From: Tiliqua scincoides
Lineage: Eukaryota > Chordata > Lepidosauria > Squamata > Scincidae
Assembly (NCBI RefSeq): GCF_035046505.1
Contig: NC_089822.1
Location: 269,339,024 to 269,403,023 of the forward strand
DNA length: 64,000 nucleotides
Reading direction: 5' to 3'
Shown: one piece after another, positions 31,297 to 43,000 of the stretch
Layout: each line of letters starts with the position of its first letter
Numbering within the stretch: position 1 is the stretch's first letter
The notes under the pieces: model-generated
The model's input: the letters and a program-made list of their open reading frames with translations, nothing else
Database searches by the model: none
What the model was told of the DNA's origin: nothing
Position numbers and translations under genes: made by a program

Positions 31297-31377
31297 ATGG
31301 GCCGGCGGGGTTGGGGCTGCTGCGTCTGGCTCGGGGCAGCTGCCCTCCTGCTGCTGGGGGGCTGCTGTCCCCTATGA
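31297..31377 (+). pseudogene. MHC class I pseudogene B, leader exon
   Basis: MGRRGWGCCVWLGAAALLLL then GGCC, like the gene C leader. Where gene C has GGCTGCTCCGGTGAGT this copy reads GGCTGCTGTCCCCTATGAGG, so the splice donor is gone and the frame stops at 31375. It is divergently arranged with the gene A leader, about 400 bp apart, and may share the GC-rich promoter region. Confidence 0.75.
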
Positions 31378-31943
31378 GGGGGGGAGGAGGGCAGGCTGTA
31401 GCCAGTCGGATTCCGGAGCTGGGGGTGGGGGTTCCGTGCGTGGCGCCTTTCCCGGGACCGTCCTGGGGCCCTGCGAGCCTGCTCGGTCCGCTCTCTGAGC
31501 CGCGTGTTTGGGGAGGATCACTGAGCAGTCACTTCCAGGCCTTCGGAGGGGGAGTCCAGGTCCACCGGAGGAGGGCTGCCTCCCCAGACCCCGGGGACCA
31601 GGATGAGGGATGCTGACGCCCCAGTCAGCGCAGTGCAGGAACATCGCTGGCGCCTCGTGGTGGTTGGAAGCCGCCACGCGTGGTCTGGACACGGTAGCAG
31701 GAGAGGTGCTGCTCCCTGGGGGAAAGTCCCGGGAACCAAATTTCTGGCCTGAGGACCATTTCCTGTTCCTGCTGCGCCAGGTGGGAACAAAGGAGCAAAC
31801 ACCACCAGGCACCAGCTGGAAAGAACTGGGCAGATCCTGGTGGAGGAGGTGGGGTGTCGCACCATAAGATCAAACCCCGCAGGAGCGAGAAGGCTGGGGG
31901 TGACCCTGCTTTGGCTCTCATGCCCCCCATGTCACCCCTACAG

Positions 31944-32070
31944 GGTTTCACACCTTGCAGCCTGGGATTGGCTGTCAGCTGCGCCAGGCCGGACACAGAA
32001 GAGGGTTGTCCACTATGGCTTTGATGGGAGGGACTTCCTCGCCTTGCACAAGGCTGTACTTGATGCTTAA
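31944..32070 (+). pseudogene. MHC class I pseudogene B, truncated alpha2 exon
   Basis: After acceptor CACCCCTACAG the exon reads GFHTLQPGIGCQL in one frame and KRVVHYGFDGRDFLALHKAV in another, with a shift between about 31985 and 32000. It stops at 32068 and is replaced by an A-rich sequence before reaching the second half of alpha2. Only 570 bp separate it from the leader, and they hold no alpha1 exon. No alpha3 or TM exon follows before gene C. Dead copy. Confidence 0.8.
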
Positions 32071-33910
32071 AATAAAAAATTAAAGAAGAAAAAAGAGGAA
32101 CTGTGCCTGCCAGTTCCCCTTCCCTTGGAGGATCTCCAAATTGAGGAGCTGCCTGTGAAGCTGCTGGGAGGTGTCTGAGGCTGCCCCAGTTGAGGCTGCA
32201 GCTGAGGGTATTAGCCAGTTAATCTCCATCCTGGAAATTATCTGGATAAGGCAACCCTCTGGAAGAAGGAAGCAGGCCCAGTGGAGTCTGCCCTGGGAAA
32301 GAACGGTCCTCTTTGACTTTCAGGGCTGGGAGTGGGAGGGACTGAAAGACAAGGAAAGGACCTGGTTGCCTCCATGGACAACCTGAATAGGGGGCGGGAC
32401 CCCCTGATGTAACCAGTTTGGAAGGAGAGCAGACAGTTCTCACAAGACCAGGGGTGGGGGGGGGGAGAGAAGGGCACAAATGCAGCTGTTCTCCTAACTT
32501 TGGATAAGGAGGTGCTGCTGCCTGTCTTGAGAGCACTCAGAGCCAAATGTCAGGGAGGAGGAGTGGGAAATTCCAGGTGAAGGTTCCCAGACCGGAAGCC
32601 AAGAGTAGAGGGAGGCCCTGAGGACATTCTTTTGCCCACAGAAAAGTGAAGGGCCAAGGGGAGAAATGATGGGGCCCAGGGACTGAAGGGGGGGCAGGGG
32701 GTTCTACTGCCGCTTTGGCTTCTGCAGCCTCTGTGTGCTTCTTGCATCCAGACTGAGCGCAGCCTTCAAGGGTGAGAGTTGGCCAGAGTGGGTGTGTTTG
32801 TGTGAATGTGTGTTTGGCACCAGCCAGCAAAATACTGCAACTGTCTGCCATGATGGAGTCAGTAAAGCTTCCTTGGACTGGATTTCCCTGTCTGGAGAGG
32901 CCCCAGAGAGGAAGATGATCCTGCTAAAGGGGCAAGAAGTGGGGAAGCCTCAGCTGTCCAGAGGCCTTCCCTCCTGCAAGATGAACCTCTTTTTTTTAAG
33001 GGAGGTTTTAAAAGCACCATTTCCAACAATCCCCACCAGGAAGAGGAGAGGGCACACCTGAAAAGGCCTCCCTCCTGCCTCTTCCTCTGAGGGGCAGGAG
33101 GGACTGTGGGGGGTGGAGAAGGCAGCCGTTTCCCCTCAGCCCAGGTGTTTGGGGGTCTTCAGATCTGTGGTAGACCCAACGGAAATATCAAAGCGCAGTC
33201 GTGAGTGGCAGTTCCAGGGGGAGGGGGCTCCTCTTCCCCTGGACTGTGGGTCTCAGAGGTCTGCCACCTGGTCTCGACACCTGGGCCCGCCAGCCTCTTC
33301 CTGTCCCCTTCAGTTCCCATCCAAATGGCACCAGAAGCTGAGGGGAGCTGGTGGTGACAGTCCCCACCTGGCCACGTCAGGAGTGAGGGGTTGAAAGACA
33401 CCCATCCGAGGACAGCTGTCTTTCCCAGGGGGGGTGCATGTCTAGGCCCACGACAGTGAGGAGGGCCCCTCTCTGCAGATGAGGAGTGACAGCAAGCTGG
33501 AGAAGACCTACAATAACTGCAACTAAAGACCTCCTCAAACCCCCTCCCAACATTTAATTTAAAAAAAACGTTCAGGATTTGCCCCGGTGGCGTCGCTGGA
33601 GAGGGGGCAAAGCACTAAGTTTTGAAGGCGCCTGAACACACGATGCCAGCGGCCCCTCCCCTTCAGAGCCATTCTGGGTGGACCAAGGGGGGGGGCTGCA
33701 GGCACGGAGCGTTCAGGCGCCTGAAAAACTTAGTGCTCCCCCCCCCCCGCTGGTCTGCCGTGAGTCCCTTCGGTTGCTCTCTCCAGGCGCACTTTCTATG
33801 CCAGCCTTCGTACAGACGAGACCTGGCGCCGCCAGCGACCCCCCCCCCCAGGTCTTTCCCCGTCTGTAGCGCAGCATCTCCGCCCGCCCCGTCCTCGAGA
33901 GTCCTCGAGA
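32071..33910. other. Unassigned region between pseudogene B and gene C
   Basis: No recognisable gene. 32071-32110 is A-rich. A short open piece at 33478-33527, after CCTCTCTGCAG, encodes MRSDSKLEKTYNNCN and a stop. It has the look of a small terminal exon but no partner. From about 33600 the sequence becomes GC-rich toward the gene C promoter. Confidence 0.35.
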
Positions 33911-33917
33911 ATCCCCG

Positions 33918-33955
33918 TCCACAGATGATGGCCCCCCGCACGGTTTCCTTATTGG
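33918..33955 (+). promoter_or_regulatory. Gene C upstream promoter module
   Basis: TCCACAGATGATGG (X1/X2-like) is followed about 20 bp later by ATTGG (33951-33955), a Y box, 83 bp before the leader ATG. This is the arrangement expected for an MHC SXY module. It is weaker than the second module at 34464. Confidence 0.5.
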
Positions 33956-34037
33956 TGGACCCCCCTTAGCCCGTCCTGGACGGGGAGTGAAGCGCGGGAG
34001 GCTGCAGCGACGGGGCGTTCGAGGGCTCCCGAACCAG

Positions 34038-34095
34038 ATGGGGCGCGCCTGGCTCCTGAGGCCAGCTGCCCTCCTGCTGCTGGGGGGCTGCTCCG
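34038..34095 (+). CDS. Class I-like gene C, leader exon 1
   Basis: MGRAWLLRPAALLLLGGCS, a compact signal peptide, ends CTCCG with donor GTGAGTCC, one base into the next codon. That phase fits a normal alpha1 exon but equally the alpha2 exon at 38140. A partner leader unit without ATG follows at 34608. The start is chosen because it is the only ATG in frame, and leader similarity to pseudogene B begins there. Confidence 0.75.
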
Positions 34096-37000
34096 GTGAG
34101 TCCCTGCAGAGGCTCCATGTGCCGGGGAGGGGTGGTGTGCAGTTGGGCGGCCAGGCGAGTGCCCGGGTGGGGAGGGCGGCGCTGTGCCCTGCCTCCGCCC
34201 GGAGTGCCAAGGGCGTGGTGGGGTCTGGAGGCTCCCCAGCCAGAGCGGAGCGACTCCCATCTGCGCGCCTCGTCAATGTCCCGGGGCAGGGACCTGGGGG
34301 GGGGGGATCCCCAGGAACAGCTCCAGCCGCAGTGGGCAGCCCTCCCCTCTCCGCCCCGCCCCATTAGGAGGAGTGAGTCAGAGGGGGGAAGCCTCGGATC
34401 AGCCGAGACCAAGCTTTCTTTCTTCGGGTTAGGAGTCCAGCTGCCCGGCCCTTTCCAAGTCTGCCCAGCAACCGGTGACGCAACAGACGCACCCGCTCCT
34501 CATTGGCGGAGCGCTTCCCGCCGAACTCTCCTTCACAGCTCAGCCCAGCCTGGACGGGGAGGGAGGCTGGTGGTTGCGATCCGGCGCCAGGAGGGAAGGG
34601 GCTGGCGGGCTGGCGCGCCTGGCTCCTGGGGGCGGCTGCCCTTCCGCTGCTGGGGGGCTGCTCCGGTGAGTGAGTCCCTGCAGGGGAGGGAGGCAGGAGG
34701 GCGGGTGGGCAGCCAGTGGAGTCCCTGGGCAGGAGGGAGGGGCGCTGTGCCCACCCCGCAGCCTGGTGGGAAAGGGGGGGATTCCGAGGTCCACCGGGAA
34801 CAGAGCCTCAGCCTTTGCACGTCCTTCTTCCGCGACCTGCAGGTATGGAAGTGCTCCGGGGCAGAGAACTTTCCCTCCCTCCTTCGCCCAGTGCAGCTCC
34901 TGCAGACAGAGCAGGGACCCCTTGGCGTCCTGGTCCTTGTCGAGTTGATTGTGACTCCAGGCCGGGTCTTCCTTTCCTGCTGCTCCATCCTGGCCCGTCT
35001 CACCCCCCAGCTCCCCCCCCACTCAAGGCGACCCCCACTTGCCAGGCTTCAGGCCAAGAAGGGGGCTGAGGTTGGCTCCTCTCGCCCACTGTGACTGTCT
35101 GTGGGGGGCACTGGCGTTCCAGTAAGTTTCCTCAGGCGCCTGGCTACTCGCCACTGCAAAAGGGAAGAGGTGGGGCCACTTTCCACCAGTGTTTTGCCCC
35201 CTCCAGGAATGCCAGTGCTGGGGGGCAGTGCCACTGTTAGGAAGGAAGGGGGTCTGGGTCACAGGTGCCCCCACTGCAGCTGCTGCATCTCCCAAGCGTG
35301 TCTTTGCAGGTTCAGCCTCTTTCCCTGTGAATCCATTTCCCGCAGACTCCTCTGCGCAGCACCTGGCACACCCTTCTGTGCACCTGAAACAGACATTGTG
35401 ATAGACAGAACCAGGACACCTCCTGGGAAATCCGAGGCCAGACCCCCTTCCTCTTTGCATCCAAGAGCCCCGCAGTCCGCCACACCCTGATGGCCTTGAA
35501 CACCCGGCTCGTCTCTGCTGCGTTAGGGAGTTAATTTTGTTGACTTCCAATGGGCGGGCGGACTTCCCTCAAATGAGGAGGCTGGTTAGAAGGTTGAAAG
35601 GGAAGGTAAAAAGAGTCAAATCTCTCCAGAGTGTATGGAGGCTGCTTAAAACAACAGTAATAGAGGCCCAGCAGAAGTGCATACCAAAAGGAAGAAGGGC
35701 TCCACTAAATCCAGGAGGGTGCCCGCATGGCTAACAAGCCAAGTTAGAGAGGCTGTAAAGGGCAAGGAAGCTTCCTTCCATAAATGGAAGTCTTGCCCTA
35801 ATGAGGAGAATAAAAAATGAACATAAACTGTGGCAAAAGAAATGTAAGAAGGTGATACGGGAGGCAAGCGAGACTACGAGGAACGCATGGCCAGCAACAT
35901 GAAGGGGAATAATAAAAACTTCTTCAAATATGTTAGAAGCAGGAAACCCGCCAGAGAAGCGGTTGGCCCTCTGGATGGTGAGGGAGGGAAAGGGGAGATA
36001 AAAGGAGAATTGGAGATGGCAGAGAAATTAAATGAGTTCTTTGCATCTGTTTTCATGGCAGAAGACCTCGGGCAGATCCCCAGATACCAGGGGACATTCA
36101 CTAAAATTGAGTGTTGGGAGAATTAGAACAGACAAAAGAAAATATTTCTTTACTCAGCGTGTGGTTGGTCTGTGGAACTCCTTGCCACAGGATGTGGTGA
36201 TGGCATCTGGCCTGGATGCCTTTAAAAGGGAATTGGACAAGTTTCTGGAGGAAAAATATCCATTATGGGTTATATGCTGGCTTTCGCTTTCCCTTTGGAA
36301 GGGGGGGGGCGAGTCCTTTTGCATTCTGGGCCAGGATTAGGAGGGGGAGGGAATGGGAGGGAATGGGAGGGGGCAAGTAGCAGCCTCTTCCATTGGAAGA
36401 GGGACAGAGGGAGGAGAAACCACTTTCCTCCTTGGCCTGAAGGAACCCCAACAGAGGAAGGCCATGACAAACACCCAGGCCTCTCTGGGGAGACATCTGC
36501 ATTGTCAAGCCCATCTCCCCCACCCCAGCCCCACTGTCCCATTCTAGGGAGTGAGAGGAGCAGGTGTGGTGAGATATCCTGGGCCAGGGGTCGGCAACCT
36601 TAAACACTCAAAGAGCCATTTGGACCCGTTTTCCGGAAAAAAGAAAACCTCGGGAGCCACAAAACCCTTTTGACATCTAAAATGAAGATAACACTGCATA
36701 TATAGTTTGTACTCCCCTCTTATAGGTCCCAGTTATACTTATAATACACTCCCCTCTTGTAGGTCACAGTTATATAATACACTCCCCTCTTAGAGGTCCC
36801 ACTAAAATTCAGTTCCAGACCCACAGTTTGAGAACAACTGTTTTAGATTGTGCACAGGTGAACTGCTTGTGAAGGATACTGTCACTCTTTACAGTCATTT
36901 ACTTCTGTACTTCTGTAAATGCCTTTCCACACAGTACTACCTCTGAACAAGACCACTTAGTACTACTTAACACTGTTCACAAAAGTGCTCCTGAACAAAC

Positions 37001-40000
37001 AAGCCAAGAGTTCAAAACTGCATAAAATAAAAGGCATACTAACAGTGATTACTTCCCAACAATGAAATATGCTTTGGTGCTACATATACAGTATGTTACA
37101 CATACAGTATACAAACATATACAGAATACCATCTGGTGCAGGGGTCTCCAAACCCCTTTCAGGTTTTCAAGTGAAGGAAATGGAGCAGTGAGAGTGTGAG
37201 TGAGTGACGGGGAATGCTGAGTGGGCAGCTTGAAGGCTGTAATCCTGGGCACACTTTCCTGGGAGCAAGCACAATGGGACTTACTTCTGAGGAGACACGC
37301 ACAGGCTTGTGCTCAGAGCTTGGGAGGAGGACAGAGCAGCTGCATTCAGGTAATGGGGCAGTGAGAGGGCGAGTAAGCCATTGGGGTGCACACTTTCCTG
37401 GGAGCAAGCACAATGGGACTTACTTCTGAGGAGACGCACACAGGCTTGTGCTCAGAGCTTGGGAGGAGGACAGAGCAGCTGCACTCAGGAAATGGGGCAG
37501 TGAGAGGGTGAGTAAGCCATGGGGGTGCACACTTTCCTGGGAGCAAGCACAATGGGACTTACTTCTGAGGAGACACGCACAGGATTGTGCTCAGAACTTG
37601 GGAGGAGGACTGAGCAACTGCTCTCAGGAAATGGGGCAGAGAGGGCGAGTAAGCCATGGGGGTGCACACTTTCCTGGGAGCAAGCACAATGGGACTTACT
37701 TTTGAGGAGACATGCGCAGGATTGTGCTCAGAGCTTGGGAGGAGGACTGAGCAGCTGCACTCAATTGCTTGCTTTTGCGCTGTGGCTCGGGCAGGAGGGA
37801 ACGTGCGGCGCGGGCTCGCCCTCAGCGGCGGTGCGGGCTCTTTGGGCAGGAGCTGCTCCGCCAGCCCGTTCGAGCCCTCTCCTATGGGGCGCAGCCGCAG
37901 GATGCGTGAGAGCTGCGCTCCTGCGTTCAGGTTGGCGAGCAGCAGCTGCGTCACGGGAGGGGCGAGCCCCTCCCCCCCAGACGGGTTGGCCCCGCACGGA
38001 GCCGCAGCAAAAGGCTGAAAGAGCCGCTTGTGGCTCCAGAATGGCAGGTTGCCGACCACAGTCCTGGGCAAGACCAGACCCTGCAGGGGTCCTTTGACCG
38101 TACCTTGTCTGATGCCTCCACTTGGTGTCTCCCTTCCAGGGTTTCACACCATGCAGTTCATGGTTGGCTGCGGGTTGAGTGCAGATGGGCGGAAAGGAGG
38201 TTTTGCCCAGTATGGCTACGATGGGGGGAACTTCATCGCCTTTGACAAGGAGACGCTCACCTGGACAGCAGCTGATGTGTCTGCTCAGATCATCAAGAGG
38301 AACTGGGACCTTAACCAGCCCCGATCCCGGCGCTGGAAGGCCTACCTGGAGGTGACCTGCATCCAGTGGTTGCGGAAGTACCTGCGCTATGGAAAGGAGA
38401 CCCTGCTGAGGAAAGGTGGGGGGGAATGGCGAGGGAGGGGGCAGTTACATCATTTGACATGAAAGGAAGTACATGAGGAGTTACTCAGAGTTTTCTCTAG
38501 ACTCAGGATGACAAGCCCTGCCTTCTGAAGAGAAGTACCTAAAGCAAGGTTCCCCCCACCACCTTGGAAACTGGGGGCTCCAGAGAGTGGAGGAGGAGGA
38601 AGGATCCCTGCTTCCCCACCCACAAGTACTTTACCCTTGAGGCAGAGCAGGGTTTCTTTCCTTTTTAGTCATTGATCATATAACTGAAATCATTGATCAA
38701 TAGTGTTCAATAGTGAACACTGTTCAGTAGTGTTCATATCACTATTTCTGGCTCTGCTGCAGGTGTGGGAAATCTGCTTATGGGGCAGGGGGTGGATAAG
38801 AAGGTCCCTTCTTTCTGGTAGATTGCAGCACCCATCCTGCAAGGCAGACAAGGACACCAGTCTTAACACTGGCATTCCCAATTTTCACAGAGACCCCAGT
38901 GGTGAAGGTGACTCGCAAAGACAGCCAGGAGGGCTTGGAAACCCTCCTTTGCAGGGCCCACGGCTTCTCCCCCAAGGAGATTGACATCACCTGGAGGAAG
39001 GATGGGGAGATCAGGCAGGGGGACACGTTCCATGGGGTTGTCAGCCCCAATGCGGATGGAACTTACTACACCTGGTTGAGCATTGAGATCGACCCCAAGG
39101 AGAGGAGCCACTACCGGTGCCATGTGGAACATGACGGGCTGCAGGAGCCTCTGGATGTGGCCGTGGAGGAGTCTGGTGAGATGCTGTGGGGGAGGGAGGT
39201 GGGGAGGGGGTAGATTTCAGGATGTAAATTTTAACCCCACGGGAGACTCAAAGGAGAAACCCGTCAGGTGCAAAGCTGCCGATATACCTCTGTGTTGAAG
39301 ACTGGAAGAAGGATGTGGCTGCTGGCAAGAGGGTGGGCAGAGGGAACCTGGGAAGTGAGAAGCAGAAACTTCTGCTTTTCTTGCTGCGAGTGGCTGACAT
39401 GAGATGCCGACACTCACACAATGGTACGAGCGCCATGACTTGCATGTGTGAGGTCACAGCTTCAGTGCCCCCATCTCTAGTTGCAGGATCTGAAGATCTT
39501 TGCCTGAGTTTCTGGAGAGTCACTTCCAGTCTCAGTAAATCTGCTTGTTCTGTTTCAGCCTCAGTGCCTGTTTGGCTCACTGCTGCGGGTGTCGTCTTAG
39601 GGGTCCTGCTTTCCGTTCTGCTTGTGGCTGGGATTGTCACACTCCTCAGTAAGTGGTTCTCTGATTGCATTTCTTGGGCCTGTTGTGTGGTGACAGATTT
39701 CAGATTTGGACCCATTAGGCAGGTTCTCCTTCTGTATTATTAACGAAGATGGCACCAGCGGAATGGGTGGTGATGATGTGCTAGTCAGTGAGATGGGGTT
39801 TCCTGCCATTGCAAATTGGTGCCCCAAATCCTGGTAGTGCCCATGACCATAAAAAGACATTTGGAACCTGGAGCAGGTGGAACCTTTGAAAGGCTCCTCA
39901 TTCCCCCGCATGCCTTAGAGAAGCGAAGTTCTCTACATCTCCTCTTCTGATGAATGTCCAAAATGCAGCTCCTGCAGTCCAAATGTCAAGAGCTTGGAAT

Positions 40001-43000
40001 CTTCTCCTCCTTATGGGCCTCCTAATGGCCACCTTTTCCCACGGCCAGTTTTTCACCTAGACTCTGCCTAAACATGTTCTCAAAGGTCTTTGAATGAAGC
40101 CCTCGTGGTCTCTGTGGAGTTTGCGTCTTGCATAAGCACATCTCTTAATTTAACAAGAAGGGTGACTTCCCATCCTTGGTTTAACCACCTCCTTAAAGTC
40201 AGAGCGGTCACGTTTTTCAGCTGCGATTCGTACCCAATTTGTTGGCGGTTAAGAGACAGATGGTCAGTTCTTGATTCTCCACCAACGGTATTGATTTGAT
40301 GTTTCCAAAGAGCACAGCCAAGAGAGTCTGGGAGCAATCAGCCTCCTGCCTTTTGTCTGATTCGTTGTTTCTCCTTTCACTAAGTATCACCCTGAAATGC
40401 ACTGTGATGCATTCTCTTCCTGGTCGCGATGCATTCTGGGGCAGCACTGGGGGAAAGGAAGAGCTTGGCCTCACCAGGAAGGCATTCTGAGCCCCCAAAG
40501 CACCGGAAGGGCACTTCTCATGTTTGCAAAAAACTGGAGAGGCTTTCTGAGAACCGTAGAGGCCATGTGCAGCCAATATGGACCCCCAGAAGCCCCCTGG
40601 AGATGTCAGAAGGGCACTTCTGATGCTTGCCTCAGAAAGCCTCCTGGGCATGACCAGAACAAGGTTCTGGTTGCATCCAGGAGGTCCTCAGTGGGTCCTC
40701 CAGCCACAAGTTCAGAACCCATGGTGGCTCAAATCTGCGGATAAAGAGGACATACCTGTGCAGTTTCTTTCACAGGTAGGATGCTGAACTTTTAAGAGTC
40801 CAGTCCTATGTGTTTCTACTTAGAAGTAAGCCCCATTGTAGTCAATGGGGCTTACTCCCAGGAAAGTGTGGAGAGGTTTGTATCTTTGCTTGCTTTGCAA
40901 ATCTCATGCTTTGCTTGCTGGGAAGGCTTACTTGTGTCGGCTGGAGCAGGGGAGCCTGCACCATGGGGGGGGGGGAATTCGGCAAACACTCCCTGGTTTT
41001 TTTAAAGCAATCCCCTCTATTACTAGCACCCCTGCCCCTGTGTGTGTGTGTGAGTGAGTGAGAGAGCTCCACCTTGCTGCACGTGTTCTGGCTACAGAGG
41101 TTTCCCCCCCCCTTCCCCTCTTCAGCCTCTCTGCTGCCTCAGGCTCCAGGAGTCTTACTGTTCCTTCGAAAGGGGAACCTCTTCCAGGGCTACTTCCCTG
41201 CCCGGGCCTTTTTGCTGTGTTTTGGGCTGTCTGGAAAGGAGCAGAGGCCAGCACAGGGCAAAGGAGGCAAAGGTGTGTGTGACTTTCAGTTTCCCCCACC
41301 CCATTCAGCAGATAAAAAATCCGTGGATAAATAGGCTGCACCTGTATTTACGTTTTTTGCTGGCCAAAATAAATTTGAAAGCTAAATAAGACGTTGCTTT
41401 GACGTTCATCCATTTTTGACTTTTATCCGTGCTCTGGGTCTCACCAGACGAAAGATCCAGCTATGGCTGTGTGCCAAACCATTGAGCTGTCCTGTTGGCC
41501 AGTGTACTCAATCTCTGCACGTCAGCTGGTTCCCCCATGTGCACACTAACATATTCTGAAGCACACTCCACATCATGTATTCAGTTGCATTCTCCACTCT
41601 TTTTCAGAACTGAGGAAGGGGAACATCAGTTCTCTGCTCTCCCACTTTTCAGGGTCATTTCAGAGCAAAGGCTCAGAGGCTTCAAGAGTTGCAGGAGCAG
41701 AGCAGAGTTAGGGATTGATACCAGGGCAGACCTTCAAACGCTGTTGCCTGGGAAGCTTCCAAGACCTCCTTCTCTAAGGATCGTTAACCACAAACTGGAG
41801 GAGCATCTGCTAGCAGAGTTGACAACCTGACATCCTTTCCTCTCTGCAGGGGGGTTGGGCTTGGATGATCCTTCATCTCTGACTTCCTGATTCTGTCTCT
41901 GCAGAGCAACAACATTCAGAGAAAACGGCCTACAGAGTGGCAACAAGTGAGTGCCTCCTTCCTCTTGGAAATCCTGAAGTGGAAGAGCTGTGTGTGTTTG
42001 AGCTCTCTGTGTTTTTCTGATTCCAACCCAAGCTGCTGGTCATCTCCTTTAGAGCCCTGGTGTGCCTGCCTGTCTTAAGGACTGCCTGCTCCTGTATGAT
42101 CCTGTCTTCTGGTTCGTACCCTCCGGGGAGGCTCTGCTCCGTGTCTGCTCCACCTGAGCTGTAGAAGCGATAGGTGGCAGTCGGGGCCTTCCTGATGGAA
42201 GATCTCAGAAAAACTCAGAGAGCTCAAACACACTTCGGTCAAACACACACAGCCCTTCAGAGTGTCTTCTGGTTCATATCCTCTGGGGAGGCTCTGCTCC
42301 ATCTCTGCAGCTGCTGTTTACTTTTGGAAAAAGAGCCATACACGGCCACTGCCCAGAGCTCCTCAGAGGAAGGTGGGCGATAAATGGAGCCATAAAACAT
42401 ATACAGATGAACGGCATCCCTCACCCTGTCTTTTTGCTCCCTCTGCAGCAAGCGATCTGGGGTCCTTCAGCTCCTCCAGAGGTAAGTGGGGGCATCCATC
42501 TAGAAGGGGGAGGGCTCTTGCCACAGACTCTCCTGGGGATGTGCCCAGATCTGTAAAAGGCTTCTGCTTTTCTGTGGAGCAAATCTCAAGACTTTCTAGG
42601 GAATAATAGGAATTGGGGTGCAGGTGGACAAGAAGGGCTTCTGATGCCTTTAGCCCAACCTCAGTTTCATCAGAAGAAGGGGACAGTCCCTCTTACCTCT
42701 TTCTTTGGAGGTGTGTTCTGCTAAGGGTGTGAATGTGGGCCCTATTTGGGGTTTGGGAAAGGATTCACCTCTGGGTCGAAGTGCTTCGTGTCCCTGTCGT
42801 AATTTTGCCTTCCCTGGAAGGGTGCGCTTTGGCTCACTTGCTTGAGCCGTCTCTGAGCGCCCGTGCTGTGTGGGCTCCACCTTGGCTAAGTGCTGCACCT
42901 GAGCTCTGCTTGCAGGACAGGTTGTGTCTACGTTGAGAGGTCAGGGGATGGGGTCCTCGGCAGGGAGGGTCAGGCTAGACTGATGGAGTCCCCTCCAGCG

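Noticed and set aside
30502-31498. Long overlapping open frames on both strands
   Set aside because: They lie in the GC-rich promoter and leader region and come from low stop-codon density. Only the leader exons are supported.
33478-33527. Small terminal exon of pseudogene B or another gene
   Set aside because: Only 15 codons and no partner exons; chance is likely.
37214-38097. Several open frames with repeated peptide motifs such as NGTYF
   Set aside because: They are translations of the 138-bp tandem units inside the non-coding hAT element.
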